43,452 nt of DNA from the NCBI GenBank assembly GCA_947588895.1, contig CANQBF010000006.1, forward strand, positions 1 through 43,452. The letters are read 5' to 3'. This document shows, piece by piece, positions 7,552-16,544 of the stretch. This stretch comes from an uncultured Bacilli bacterium (GTDB taxonomy: Bacteria; Bacillota_I; Bacilli_A; RF39; UBA660). The notes beneath the pieces are model-generated. The model saw only the letters and a list, made by a program, of their open reading frames with translations. It did not search any database and was not told the DNA's origin. The translations under genes and the position numbers were made by a program. Within the stretch, counting starts at the first letter, position 1. The number at the start of each line of letters is the position of its first letter.

Positions 7552-10500
7552 ATGAATAGTATTGTAGAAAAATTTAAATTAAAAAAACTCTTATTATTAG
7601 TAGTAATAACAATATTATGTTGTGTAGTATTAGTTATTCATAATACGAAGGCAGAATCAGCCAAACCAGCAAATGAGGCTTTTGAAGATTATAATTTTTA
7701 TATGGAAATTATCGATAAATATAATTATATAAATAAAAAAAGTTACGAATATAATCATAATTTGACAGATGAAGAATTATCAACAATAACTGAATTAAAT
7801 GCTGGCACAGGAACAAGTTCCATGTCACCGATAATATCAATTAAGGGAATAGAAAAATTAACTAACTTAGAAGATTTTAGACTTCAAAATAGTTTAACTA
7901 ATAAAATGGATTTTTCAAAAAATTTAAATTTAGATACTTTAGTATTAGATATAAATCAATTAGAAAATTTAGATGTCACAAAAAACGAAAATTTAAGATT
8001 ATTAAATATAGGAAGTAATAGAATATCTAATATTGATTTGACTAATAATTTAAAATTAGAAAGATTAGAAGCTTATTATAATAAAATTACCTCAATGAAT
8101 GTTACAGCGAATAAGAAATTAAAATATATAAATTTAACACATAACCCAATTAGTAATATTGATTTAAGTCAAAATAGTGAATTAATGGAAATAGATTTTG
8201 AATCAACTAATATAACTCAATTAGACATTAGAAATAACACTAATTTAATTAACTTAGATTTGGATAATAATAATATTAATACTCTAGATTTATCTTTTAA
8301 TAATAGATTACAATCATTACATTTAAAAAATAATAATTTAACTAATTTAGATTTATCACATAATAATGATATTACCCAAATGTATGTTGATGGAAATCAT
8401 TTAATGTCATTAGATATGAGTAATATGAACCCTATATATTGGAACGATGAATATATTGGAACTCAAACAATAGATTTACCTGTAAAAGTAGTAAGTAATA
8501 ATTATTCTTTGAATTTAAAAGAACATGATAATAATTTAAATCCAGAAAGAGTAACTATAACAACTGATAATGTAAATTATGATAATAAGACAGGTATTAT
8601 AACATTTTCAAATAAAATAGATACTATAAGTTATAAATATAATACTGGAATTAATGATGTACATATTATAGTTAATGTTTCATTAAAATATCCAACAAAA
8701 CTTAATAGTTTTTATATAGGTAATACTGCTAATGATGTATATACAAATTCATTAAATGTAAACATTCATTTAGAATCTGAAAATAGTAATGCCACTCATT
8801 ATTGTATTAGTACAGAAAATAATAGTGAACATTGCGACTGGAAATCTTATCGTGCAAGTGCAACATATACCCTAACTCCTGGTGATGGTGAAAAAACACT
8901 ATATGCATTCATCAAAAATAGTGATGGTTTGATTTCAAATGCTAAAAGTGATAGTATTATCTTAGATACAACTAAACCAGTAGTTCAAAGTGTATATATT
9001 GGAGGAAGTAATAATCCTGTTTATGCGACTAACACTAGTTCAAATATTTATTTTACATATCAAGATAGTGATGTAGCAAGTTATTGCATAAAAGATACTA
9101 ATGACAATAGTAATTGTACATGGAATAATGTTACAAGTAATACTATGACTATTCCATATACTTTAACAAGTAATAATGGTAATAAAGTAGTATATGTTTT
9201 TCTAAAAGATAGAGCAGGTAATATTTCTTTAGGTAAAGAAGATACCATAATTTTAGATACAATAAATCCAACAATTGATAAATTCTATATTGGTGGAAGT
9301 AATAATCCAGATGTAATTACCGATAATAATACTAATATTTATTTAAGTTGGCAAGATGAAGATGTAGCTAGTTATTGTATTAAAACGGAAAATGATATTA
9401 GTGATTGTGTATGGAATAATGTAAATGGTAAAAGTATTAATGCTTCTTATAATGTAGATGAAGTAAATGGAACAAAAACATTATATGCTTTTATTAAAGA
9501 TAAAGCTGATTTAGTATCAAGTGTAAAAAGTGATACTGTATTATTAGATTCTAAAAAACCAATAATAGATATCTTTTATATAGGAGGAAGAACTAATCCA
9601 GAAGAAATTGGAGATACAAATACAATAGTTTACTTAAAATGGAGTGATACTGATGTTGTTAAATATTGTATAAATACTGAAAATAACGCCAATAATTGTA
9701 CATGGAATAATACATCTAATCAAGAAGTAGAAACTGAATATATTTTACCAGGAGTTAATGGTGAAAAAACATTGTATGCTTTTCTGAAAGATTCATCAGG
9801 TTTAATATCAAATGGTAAAAGCGATACAATAACTCTAAATTCAACAAAACCATTAATAAAAAGTTTTGCTATTAATAATAATGCTAAATATACAACAAAT
9901 AAAGAAATTAGTTATAAGTTAATAACTGAAGAAAATAATATTGTAAGTTATTGTATTAATACTGTTAATAGTAGTAATAATTGTAATTGGATTAATAATA
10001 GTAATCAAGAAATAAATGGTAATTATACATTAAATAATCCAGATGGTAATAAAACATTATATGTATATTTAAAAAATAATTTAGATGTTATTTCTAATGT
10101 AGCAAGCGATAGTATTATTTTAGATACAACTAAACCAATAATTGATGAATTCTTTATTGGAGGAGTTGATAATCCAACATATATAAATAATAAAAATACT
10201 ACTATATATAGTGTATTTAAAGATTTAGATGTTGTAAGTTATTGTATTAATACAATTAATGATAGTAATAATTGTACATGGAATACTATTTCTAGTAATA
10301 AAATAAATACAAATTATACTATTTCTAATAATGATGGTAATATAACATTATATTTATTCTTAAAAGATGAAGCAGGTTTAATATCTAATTCTAAAAGTGA
10401 TAATGTTATATTAGATACTGAAAAACCAACAGTAAAAGATTTCTATTTTGGAAATACTACTGTTAGTAATGAAAAAATATTATTAGAAATAACTATTACA

Positions 10501-10875
10501 GAAGATGATGTTATTAGCTATTGTGTTAGTGATAAAAATAATAGTAATAATTGTAAATGGAAAGAAGTTACAAGTAAAAATATTAAAGAAGAATATATAT
10601 TAACTGGTGGTAATGGTGAAAAATCAATATATGTATATCTAAAAGATAAAGCTGGAAATATTACAAGTTCTAAAGAATTAAAAATAACATTACAAAAAAG
10701 TAATGTTGGAAGTAGTGTAGATAATAATTTAAATGAAAATGAAGCAGATAAACCACTTAATAATAGTCCTCAAACTGGTAGTTTAGAAATAAGTATACTA
10801 ATTATTCTACTTGCTATAACATCAATATATTGTTTTATTAAATTTAAGAAAAAGAATTATATATTTAAAGTATAA
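7552..10875 (+). CDS. Giant surface protein: leucine-rich repeats, seven Ig-like repeats, SPQTG wall-sorting signal
   Basis: A 1107-residue exported protein, probably an adhesin or surface-display protein. ATG 7552 is preferred (TAGG at 7539-7542). After a signal or anchor segment (about 10-33), residues about 95-270 hold roughly eight irregular leucine-rich repeats of the internalin-like NLxxLDLSxN kind. A spacer follows, then seven tandem repeats of about 93-97 residues (about 380-1050), each carrying FYIGGxxNP, a paired SYCI...NNCxW cysteine motif, a LYxFLKD strand and an ILDTTKP junction. The C-terminus has SPQTG (about 1071), a hydrophobic span and a KFKKKN tail, i.e. a variant LPXTG/(S/P)PXTG sortase signal. 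No sortase gene is in the window. It has its own promoter and terminator. Confidence 0.85.
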   Translation: MNSIVEKFKLKKLLLLVVITILCCVVLVIHNTKAESAKPANEAFEDYNFYMEIIDKYNYINKKSYEYNHNLTDEELSTITELNAGTGTSSMSPIISIKGIEKLTNLEDFRLQNSLTNKMDFSKNLNLDTLVLDINQLENLDVTKNENLRLLNIGSNRISNIDLTNNLKLERLEAYYNKITSMNVTANKKLKYINLTHNPISNIDLSQNSELMEIDFESTNITQLDIRNNTNLINLDLDNNNINTLDLSFNNRLQSLHLKNNNLTNLDLSHNNDITQMYVDGNHLMSLDMSNMNPIYWNDEYIGTQTIDLPVKVVSNNYSLNLKEHDNNLNPERVTITTDNVNYDNKTGIITFSNKIDTISYKYNTGINDVHIIVNVSLKYPTKLNSFYIGNTANDVYTNSLNVNIHLESENSNATHYCISTENNSEHCDWKSYRASATYTLTPGDGEKTLYAFIKNSDGLISNAKSDSIILDTTKPVVQSVYIGGSNNPVYATNTSSNIYFTYQDSDVASYCIKDTNDNSNCTWNNVTSNTMTIPYTLTSNNGNKVVYVFLKDRAGNISLGKEDTIILDTINPTIDKFYIGGSNNPDVITDNNTNIYLSWQDEDVASYCIKTENDISDCVWNNVNGKSINASYNVDEVNGTKTLYAFIKDKADLVSSVKSDTVLLDSKKPIIDIFYIGGRTNPEEIGDTNTIVYLKWSDTDVVKYCINTENNANNCTWNNTSNQEVETEYILPGVNGEKTLYAFLKDSSGLISNGKSDTITLNSTKPLIKSFAINNNAKYTTNKEISYKLITEENNIVSYCINTVNSSNNCNWINNSNQEINGNYTLNNPDGNKTLYVYLKNNLDVISNVASDSIILDTTKPIIDEFFIGGVDNPTYINNKNTTIYSVFKDLDVVSYCINTINDSNNCTWNTISSNKINTNYTISNNDGNITLYLFLKDEAGLISNSKSDNVILDTEKPTVKDFYFGNTTVSNEKILLEITITEDDVISYCVSDKNNSNNCKWKEVTSKNIKEEYILTGGNGEKSIYVYLKDKAGNITSSKELKITLQKSNVGSSVDNNLNENEADKPLNNSPQTGSLEISILIILLAITSIYCFIKFKKKNYIFKV
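8686..10710 (+). repeat. Seven tandem ~285-bp coding repeats (Ig-like modules)
   Basis: The translated modules share a FYIGG start, two conserved Cys and an ILDTxKP end. They differ enough at DNA level to be old duplications rather than a recent expansion. The first and last modules are the most divergent. Confidence 0.8.
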
Positions 10876-10883
10876 TTTAAGAT

Positions 10884-10912
10884 AAAGAAGGTTAATAAAT
10901 CTTCTTTTCTTT
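10884..10912 (+). terminator. Intrinsic terminator after the LRR/Ig gene
   Basis: AAAGAAG (10884-10890) pairs with CTTCTTT (10901-10907) over a 10-base loop and runs into a T-rich tract. Confidence 0.65.
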
Positions 10913-10950
10913 TTAATATTAATGGGGTATAATAAAAATAGGTGTTTTAA

Positions 10951-12003
10951 ATGAAGTGGATAATTAACGAGTACAATATATTAGAAATATTAATAGTTAC
11001 TTTTTTAGCTAGTGTCATTTTAGTTCCAGTAGCTAAAAAAATTGCTAATCATGTTGGAGCAATTGATATTCCCAACGAAAGAAAAGTTCATACTAAACCA
11101 ATGCCAAGATTAGGTGGGCTTGCTATTTATGGAGCTTTTTTAACTGGATATATCTTTTATGGAGAATTATCAACCCAAATGATATCAATCTTAATTGGCT
11201 CATTTATTATCCTACTAGTTGGTATATTTGATGATATTAAACCAATTAAAGCACGTTATAAATTTTTAGTTCAAGTTATTGCGGCTTTAATTGTCGTTAT
11301 TTATGGTAAAATGTATTTTGAAGAAGTTACTTTTTTATGGATTCAACTAAGATTTAATAGAATTATTAGTTATATCTTATCTACTTTTTTTATTGTTGCT
11401 ATCTCTAATGCAATTAATTTAATTGATGGGTTAGATGGACTTGCAGGAGGCGTTAGTACAATTTATTTTTTAACAATTAGTATTATAGCTTATATTTTAC
11501 ATAAAACAGGCGGGTTAGATATTATATTATCTTTAATTATGTTAGGAGCTTCTTTAGGTTTTTTAATTTGGAACTTTCCTCCGGCTAAAATATTTATGGG
11601 TGATTCCGGTAGTTTATTTTTAGGCTTTATGATTTCTGTTACAGCATTAATGGCTTATAAAGTTGCTACTTTAACAACATTAGTAATTCCCATAACAACT
11701 TTAGCTATTCCTATATTTGATACTATCCTTGCTATATTTAGAAGATTACTTAAACATGAAAGTATAGGTACACCAGATAAAGAACATTTTCATCATCAGT
11801 TATTAAAACTTAAATTTTCACCACGAGTAAGTATTTTAATTATTTATGGTATAAATTTATTATTTTCTATAGTATCAATTTTATATATTACTAATCATAA
11901 TAAATCATCAATCGTTTTATACTTATTATTAATGTTATTTTTATTATTTATTATATTAAAAACTGATATATTATATAAACATAAGGAGAAGAAGAAAAAA
12001 TGA
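10951..12003 (+). CDS. tagO: Undecaprenyl-phosphate GlcNAc-1-phosphate transferase (TagO/WecA family)
   Basis: Polytopic membrane enzyme that transfers a sugar-1-phosphate (usually GlcNAc-1-P) from UDP-sugar to undecaprenyl phosphate, the first step of teichoic acid or other wall glycopolymer synthesis. Family motifs: VHTKPMPRLGG, the DD motif in FDDIKPIKARYK, NLIDGLDGLAGG, FMGDSGSLFLGF and the C-terminal HFHHQLL box that distinguishes WecA/TagO from MraY. 350 residues, about ten spans. AGGTG precedes the ATG. It ends with TGA inside an ATGA overlap with galE, the only native TGA stop I found in the window. It opens the polysaccharide cluster and would use the lipid carrier recycled by UppP. 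Confidence 0.92.
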   Translation: MKWIINEYNILEILIVTFLASVILVPVAKKIANHVGAIDIPNERKVHTKPMPRLGGLAIYGAFLTGYIFYGELSTQMISILIGSFIILLVGIFDDIKPIKARYKFLVQVIAALIVVIYGKMYFEEVTFLWIQLRFNRIISYILSTFFIVAISNAINLIDGLDGLAGGVSTIYFLTISIIAYILHKTGGLDIILSLIMLGASLGFLIWNFPPAKIFMGDSGSLFLGFMISVTALMAYKVATLTTLVIPITTLAIPIFDTILAIFRRLLKHESIGTPDKEHFHHQLLKLKFSPRVSILIIYGINLLFSIVSILYITNHNKSSIVLYLLLMLFLLFIILKTDILYKHKEKKKK

Positions 12004-13004
12004 AAATATTTGTAACAGGTTGTACAGGTTATATTGGAAGTCATACATGTGTTGAGTTATTAAATGCAGGTTATGAAGTAGTTGGCCTTGATAATTTTAG
12101 TAATAGTAAAAGAGAAGTATTAGATAAGATTAAAGAGATTACTAATAAAGAAATTAAATTTTATGAAGGAGATATGTTAGATGAAAATATCCTTGATAAA
12201 ATTATGAATGACAATAATATTGATATAGTAATTGATTTTGCAGCTTTTAAAGCCGTAGGAGATAGTGTTGAACATCCAATTAGTTATTATATTAATAATG
12301 TTAGTAGTGTTCTTACATTAATAAAAGTAATGCAAAAACATAATGTTAAAAAGTTAATATTTAGTAGTAGTGCGACTGTATATGGTAAACAAGAAATAAT
12401 GCCGATAACTGAGGATATGCCCGTTGGTAATACTACAAATCCATATGGAACAAGTAAATTATTTGTAGAACATATTTTAGAAGATTTGTGTGCATCAGAT
12501 AATGAATTCAAAGTTATAATTTTTAGATATTTTAATCCTGTTGGAGCTCATAAATCTGGTTTAATTGGTGAAAATCCTAATGGTATTCCAGCTAATTTAA
12601 TGCCTTTTATAGCTAAAGTTGCTACTAAAGAATTAGAATGTTTAAATGTTTTTGGTAATGATTATAATACACCTGATGGTACTGGTGTAAGAGATTATAT
12701 CCATATTGTTGATTTAGCTAAAGCTCATCTTTCAGGAATTCAAAAGTTAAATGAAATAAAAGGTGGTTTATTAATTTATAATTTAGGAACAGGACATGGA
12801 TATAGTGTCTTAGAAATGATAAATACTTTTGAAAAAGCTAATAATGTCAAAATTAATTATAAAATTGCGCCAAGAAGAAGTGGCGATATTGATGTTTGTT
12901 TTGCTGATTCATCTAAGGCTCAAAAAGAATTAAATTGGACAGCAACTTTGGATTTAGAAGATATGTGCAAAGATGCTTATAATTTTGTCATAAAAAACAA
13001 ATAA
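12000..13004 (+). CDS. galE: UDP-glucose 4-epimerase
   Basis: Cytoplasmic short-chain dehydrogenase/reductase that interconverts UDP-glucose and UDP-galactose (possibly the N-acetyl forms), feeding the glycosyltransferases nearby. The NAD-binding GCTGYIGSH motif is at the N-terminus, catalytic Ser in FSSSATVYG, and the Tyr-x-x-x-Lys pair in PYGTSK; FRYFNPVGAH and GTGVRDYIHI are GalE hallmarks. At 334 residues it is full length. Its ATG overlaps the tagO stop (ATGA), implying translational coupling. Substrate breadth (Glc versus GlcNAc) cannot be read from the sequence. Confidence 0.95.
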   Translation: MKIFVTGCTGYIGSHTCVELLNAGYEVVGLDNFSNSKREVLDKIKEITNKEIKFYEGDMLDENILDKIMNDNNIDIVIDFAAFKAVGDSVEHPISYYINNVSSVLTLIKVMQKHNVKKLIFSSSATVYGKQEIMPITEDMPVGNTTNPYGTSKLFVEHILEDLCASDNEFKVIIFRYFNPVGAHKSGLIGENPNGIPANLMPFIAKVATKELECLNVFGNDYNTPDGTGVRDYIHIVDLAKAHLSGIQKLNEIKGGLLIYNLGTGHGYSVLEMINTFEKANNVKINYKIAPRRSGDIDVCFADSSKAQKELNWTATLDLEDMCKDAYNFVIKNK

Positions 13005-13086
13005 AATGTAAAAGTCCTTTGATTTTCGTGAAATGAATAATTATATATGCAACTTTTGCTATAAAGAATAAATAAATGATTATACT

Positions 13087-13120
13087 AAATATAGTAAATA
13101 AAGTGTTTACTATATTTTTT
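13087..13120 (+). terminator. Strong intrinsic terminator after galE
   Basis: A 12-bp perfect stem, AAATATAGTAAA (13087-13098) with TTTACTATATTT (13106-13117), is followed by T residues. A TGC-TATAAA extended -10 (13057-13065) lies just upstream, so a very short transcript ending here is possible. Confidence 0.85.
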
Positions 13121-13126
13121 ATTTAA

Positions 13127-13155
13127 TTGTATTATAATAATTATTATTATATAAT
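13127..13155 (+). promoter_or_regulatory. Promoter of the LCP gene
   Basis: TTGTAT (13127-13132), a 17-base spacer and TATAAT (13150-13155). The predicted start of transcription almost touches the ribosome-binding site AAGAGGG (13161-13167), giving a very short leader. Confidence 0.65.
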
Positions 13156-13172
13156 TAGTTAAGAGGGCAGTT

Positions 13173-14633
13173 ATGAAATTAAGTAAGAAAAAAGTAAAAA
13201 AAGCAAAAAAAATGATATCAATAATTATAGGATTAATACTTTTTGTTTTAATGTTAATAAATACATATTTAATTGTTAAATATAATGTTTTACCAGTTAA
13301 ATATTTAATATTATATACAATTATAATTATATTAATTCCTTTATTTATAATATACGCAACTATTTTTAGGAGACCTAAAAAGTCTTTTCGATGTTTTTTT
13401 AATGTCTTAGAAATTATTTATATAATAGTATTATTAATTGCTTTTATTTATTTAAATCAAACATTTAATTTCTTAGATAAATTTACTAATGGTTATGATT
13501 ATGAAACTAAGAATTATTATGTTATAGTAGCTAAAGATTCTAAAATAAATAAAATAGATGGATTAAATAATAAAAAAATAGGTTTTGCTAAAAATACTGA
13601 TACAAGTATTGATAAAGCAATTACTGAATTAGAAGATAAAATTAAATATGAACTTGTTGAAAAAAATACTTATAATGAGTTATTTGCATCTTTAGAAAAT
13701 AAAGAAATAGATGCCATATTAATGATAGATAGCTTATATAACTTATTAACTGAAGACGATGAAATATTACGAAGTAATATTAAAATACTATATCAATTTA
13801 ATATAAAAGAAAAAATTAAAGAAATTGGAAAAGATGTTAATGTAACTGAAGAACCTTTTAATATTTATATTTCTGGTATTGATTCTTATGGTAAAGTTAC
13901 AGATAAAGGACGTAGTGATGTTAATATTTTATTGAGTGTTAATCCCAAAACTCATAAAGTATTAATGATTAATATTCCAAGAGATTATTATGTTAAATTA
14001 AGTGGTGGTATTAATCAAATGGATAAACTTACTCATGCTGGTATCTATGGTGTTGATGTTAGTGTTGGTACAATTGAGAATCTATTAGATATTGAAATTA
14101 ATTATTATGTAAAAGTTAATTATAATGCGGTAATTAGATTAGTTGATGCATTAGGTGGTGTCGATGTTTACTCTGAATATAACTTTAGTAGTGCCGATTA
14201 TCATTATAAGATAGTTAAGGGTTATAATCATGTTGATGGAAAGATGGCTTTAGATTTTGTTAGAACTAGAAAGGCTTTTGTAGAGGCAGACAGAGTTAGA
14301 GGTGAAAATCAACAACGTATGATTGAAGCCATTATGAAAAAAGCAAATTCACCAAAAATATTAGTTAAATATGGGGATATATTAGAAGCTTTAGATGGAA
14401 CATTTACAACAAATGTTAGTACTGAAAAAATTATGAGTTTAGTTAATATGCAACTTGATAAAATGCCAACATGGGAAACTAAATCAATTAGTTTAAATGG
14501 TACTGATGGAAGTGGAATCACTTATAGTGTTCCAGGTATGGAATTGTATATTATGAATCCTGACGAAGAAACAATAAATGAAGCAAAAGAAGAAATTGAT
14601 CAAATGATGGAATTTGGTACATTTAAAGAGTAA
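13173..14633 (+). CDS. LCP-family (LytR-CpsA-Psr) wall glycopolymer ligase
   Basis: Membrane enzyme expected to transfer lipid-linked wall polymers onto peptidoglycan outside the cell. 486 residues: a Lys-rich N-terminus, about three membrane spans (12-110), an extracellular region (about 110-225) that looks like part of a type-3 periplasmic binding protein (IDGLNNKKIGFAKNTDTS, then IDAILMID), and a complete LCP domain (about 225-400). LCP landmarks are GRSDVNILLSVNP, the Arg/Asp in NIPRDYYV, LGGVDVYSEYNF, and the late Arg-rich DFVRTRKAF...DRVRGENQQR. It follows tagO-galE and precedes the glycosyltransferases, consistent with attaching their product. The inserted binding-protein-like segment is unusual for short LCP proteins. 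Confidence 0.9.
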   Translation: MKLSKKKVKKAKKMISIIIGLILFVLMLINTYLIVKYNVLPVKYLILYTIIIILIPLFIIYATIFRRPKKSFRCFFNVLEIIYIIVLLIAFIYLNQTFNFLDKFTNGYDYETKNYYVIVAKDSKINKIDGLNNKKIGFAKNTDTSIDKAITELEDKIKYELVEKNTYNELFASLENKEIDAILMIDSLYNLLTEDDEILRSNIKILYQFNIKEKIKEIGKDVNVTEEPFNIYISGIDSYGKVTDKGRSDVNILLSVNPKTHKVLMINIPRDYYVKLSGGINQMDKLTHAGIYGVDVSVGTIENLLDIEINYYVKVNYNAVIRLVDALGGVDVYSEYNFSSADYHYKIVKGYNHVDGKMALDFVRTRKAFVEADRVRGENQQRMIEAIMKKANSPKILVKYGDILEALDGTFTTNVSTEKIMSLVNMQLDKMPTWETKSISLNGTDGSGITYSVPGMELYIMNPDEETINEAKEEIDQMMEFGTFKE

Positions 14634-14660
14634 TAGTTAAGTTTACGATGGAGGTTTGCA

Positions 14661-14687
14661 ATGAATATTTTAAAAATGATGGCGTAA
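14661..14687 (+). CDS. Possible 8-residue leader peptide
   Basis: A GGAGG (14650-14654) stands 6 bases before an ATG that opens the mini-frame MNILKMMA and then stops, just upstream of the likely -10 (TATAAT, 14703-14708) of the next gene. Tiny frames are common by chance, but the ribosome-binding site is stronger than those of several real genes here. Low confidence. Confidence 0.2.
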   Translation: MNILKMMA

Positions 14688-14741
14688 TGTAAATTTCTAT
14701 GATATAATCTATTATAAATTGCAAAAAATGAGGTGGGATTA

Positions 14742-15575
14742 ATGGAAGAAAATAAATTTTCAGTTTTAATGTCAATATATATTAAAGAAAATGCTGAATT
14801 CTTTGATAAAAGTCTTGAAAGTATATTAGATACTCAAACAATAAAACCTACAGAATTAGTTTTAGTAAAAGATGGTCCTTTAACTAAAGAATTGGATAAA
14901 GTTATAAATAAATATTTAAAAAAATATCCAAAAATTATTAAAGTATTTTCTTTAAAAGAAAATCAAGGTTTAGGTAAGGCTTTGCAATATGGTTTGTTGC
15001 AATGTAAGTATGATTTAGTTATGAGGATGGATAGTGATGATATTTCTTTGCCTGATAGATTTAAAAAAGAACTTGAGTTTATGAATAACAATCCGGATAT
15101 TTCAGTAGTTGGAGGATATATAGAGGAATTTGAAGAAAATATTAACGAAGAAAAAAGACTTAAGATAATGCCGATAACATATGAAGATGAATTAAAATAT
15201 GCTCGTTTTAGAAATCCTTTAAATCATGTTACGGTTTGCTTTAGAAAAAAAGATGTTTTAGAAGTAGGTAATTATCAACCATTAGATTACTTAGAAGATC
15301 ATTATTTATGGTCTAGATTATTAGTAAATAAAAAGAAAATAGCAAATATTCCTGAAGTTTTAGTTTATGTTCGTATTGGAAATGGATTTAATAAAAGAAG
15401 AGGTAATAAAAAGTATATAAAAGGCTGGAAATTTTTACAAAATTATTTATATGAAAATAAATTTATCAATTTTTTTGAGAAATGTAGAAATCTTTTAGGT
15501 ATGTATACTATAGTGTATGTTCCACCTTTTGTTAGAGATTTTTTATATAAAAATATATTGAGAAAGAAAAATTAA
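14742..15575 (+). CDS. Family 2 glycosyltransferase
   Basis: Cytoplasmic, membrane-associated GT-A fold enzyme that probably adds a sugar to the lipid-linked wall polymer. 277 residues. Start ATG 14742 is preceded by AGGTGG; a GTG at 14733 falls inside this site. The nucleotide-sugar domain opens with FSVLMSIYIKEN, the metal-binding DXD region is RMDSDD, and LEDHYLWSRLL in the second half fits the acceptor-side ED motif of GT2 proteins. It sits 4 bases ahead of a second GT2 gene, so the two are one unit. Donor and acceptor are not predictable. The C-terminus has a weakly hydrophobic membrane-binding stretch. Confidence 0.88.
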   Translation: MEENKFSVLMSIYIKENAEFFDKSLESILDTQTIKPTELVLVKDGPLTKELDKVINKYLKKYPKIIKVFSLKENQGLGKALQYGLLQCKYDLVMRMDSDDISLPDRFKKELEFMNNNPDISVVGGYIEEFEENINEEKRLKIMPITYEDELKYARFRNPLNHVTVCFRKKDVLEVGNYQPLDYLEDHYLWSRLLVNKKKIANIPEVLVYVRIGNGFNKRRGNKKYIKGWKFLQNYLYENKFINFFEKCRNLLGMYTIVYVPPFVRDFLYKNILRKKN

Positions 15576-15578
15576 TTT

Positions 15579-16532
15579 ATGGAACCAATATTATCAATTA
15601 TAACACCTTATTATAATAGTAAAAGGTATATAGAAAGATTTTTAAATTCTTTAGAAAATCAAAGCTCTCAAAATTTTGAATTAATAATTATTGATGATCG
15701 TTATAGTGAAGAAGAATTTAATTATTTAAAAAAAATAATAAAGAAATATAATTTTAATTATCATATTTATCGAAATAGAAAAAATGAAGGCCCCGGAAAT
15801 ACTAGAAACTTCGGTATAAAAAAAAGTAAAGCTAAATATATAACTTTTGTTGACTCCGATGATTATGTAACCAATAATTTTGTGAAAGAAATTGAAAAAA
15901 TAATATTAACAGATAAATATGACTTAGTTTTGTTTGATTATTTTAGTATTGCTAATAATAAAATTAAGTCTCAAAGTTCTTTAGCTACAACAGAAACTGA
16001 ACCAAATATTTCGTTTGCTATGGCATTATCGAAAGGAATGTGTTGGGGAAAAGTTTATCGTAATGAAATCATTAAAAAGTATAATCTTTGGTTCCCGGAT
16101 TTAATGCGTAGTGAAGATTTAGCATTTACAAAAATTTATATGAATAAGTGCAAAAATTGTTATTATTTAAAAGAAAATTTATATTATTATTTTACATCAA
16201 ATAGTGATTCTCTAATGCATCGCAAAGACACATTAGATATTTCTAATAATATTTCAGCTTTTAATTATATTAAAGAAAATACAAATAATAAAGATGCAGC
16301 AGAAATGATTTTTTTACGAGAATATTTATATTTAATAGTACAAATTATGATAATAAAGGATTATAATATAAAAGATATTTTAAAATTTATTGATGATTCA
16401 TTATTGATGTATCCCCAATGTTTTGAAAATCCATATTTAAAATATCAGCCAATATATATAAGAATTATATTAAATATGATCAAAAAAAGATTTATTTTTC
16501 CATTAAAATTTATATTTAAATTAAAAAAGTAG
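15579..16532 (+). CDS. Family 2 glycosyltransferase
   Basis: A 317-residue GT-A enzyme for the same polysaccharide cluster. The fold signature is complete: ILSIITPYYNS at the N-terminus, LIIIDD, EGPGNTRNFGI, the DXD motif FVDSDDYV, and the later SEDLAF acceptor motif. Only 3 bases separate it from the preceding glycosyltransferase, and the next gene's ribosome-binding site overlaps its stop, so translation is coupled. It is more similar in pattern to EpsJ/WcaA-type enzymes than to the upstream paralogue. The sugar transferred is unknown. Confidence 0.88.
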   Translation: MEPILSIITPYYNSKRYIERFLNSLENQSSQNFELIIIDDRYSEEEFNYLKKIIKKYNFNYHIYRNRKNEGPGNTRNFGIKKSKAKYITFVDSDDYVTNNFVKEIEKIILTDKYDLVLFDYFSIANNKIKSQSSLATTETEPNISFAMALSKGMCWGKVYRNEIIKKYNLWFPDLMRSEDLAFTKIYMNKCKNCYYLKENLYYYFTSNSDSLMHRKDTLDISNNISAFNYIKENTNNKDAAEMIFLREYLYLIVQIMIIKDYNIKDILKFIDDSLLMYPQCFENPYLKYQPIYIRIILNMIKKRFIFPLKFIFKLKK

Positions 16533-16544
16533 GTGATTTACAAA

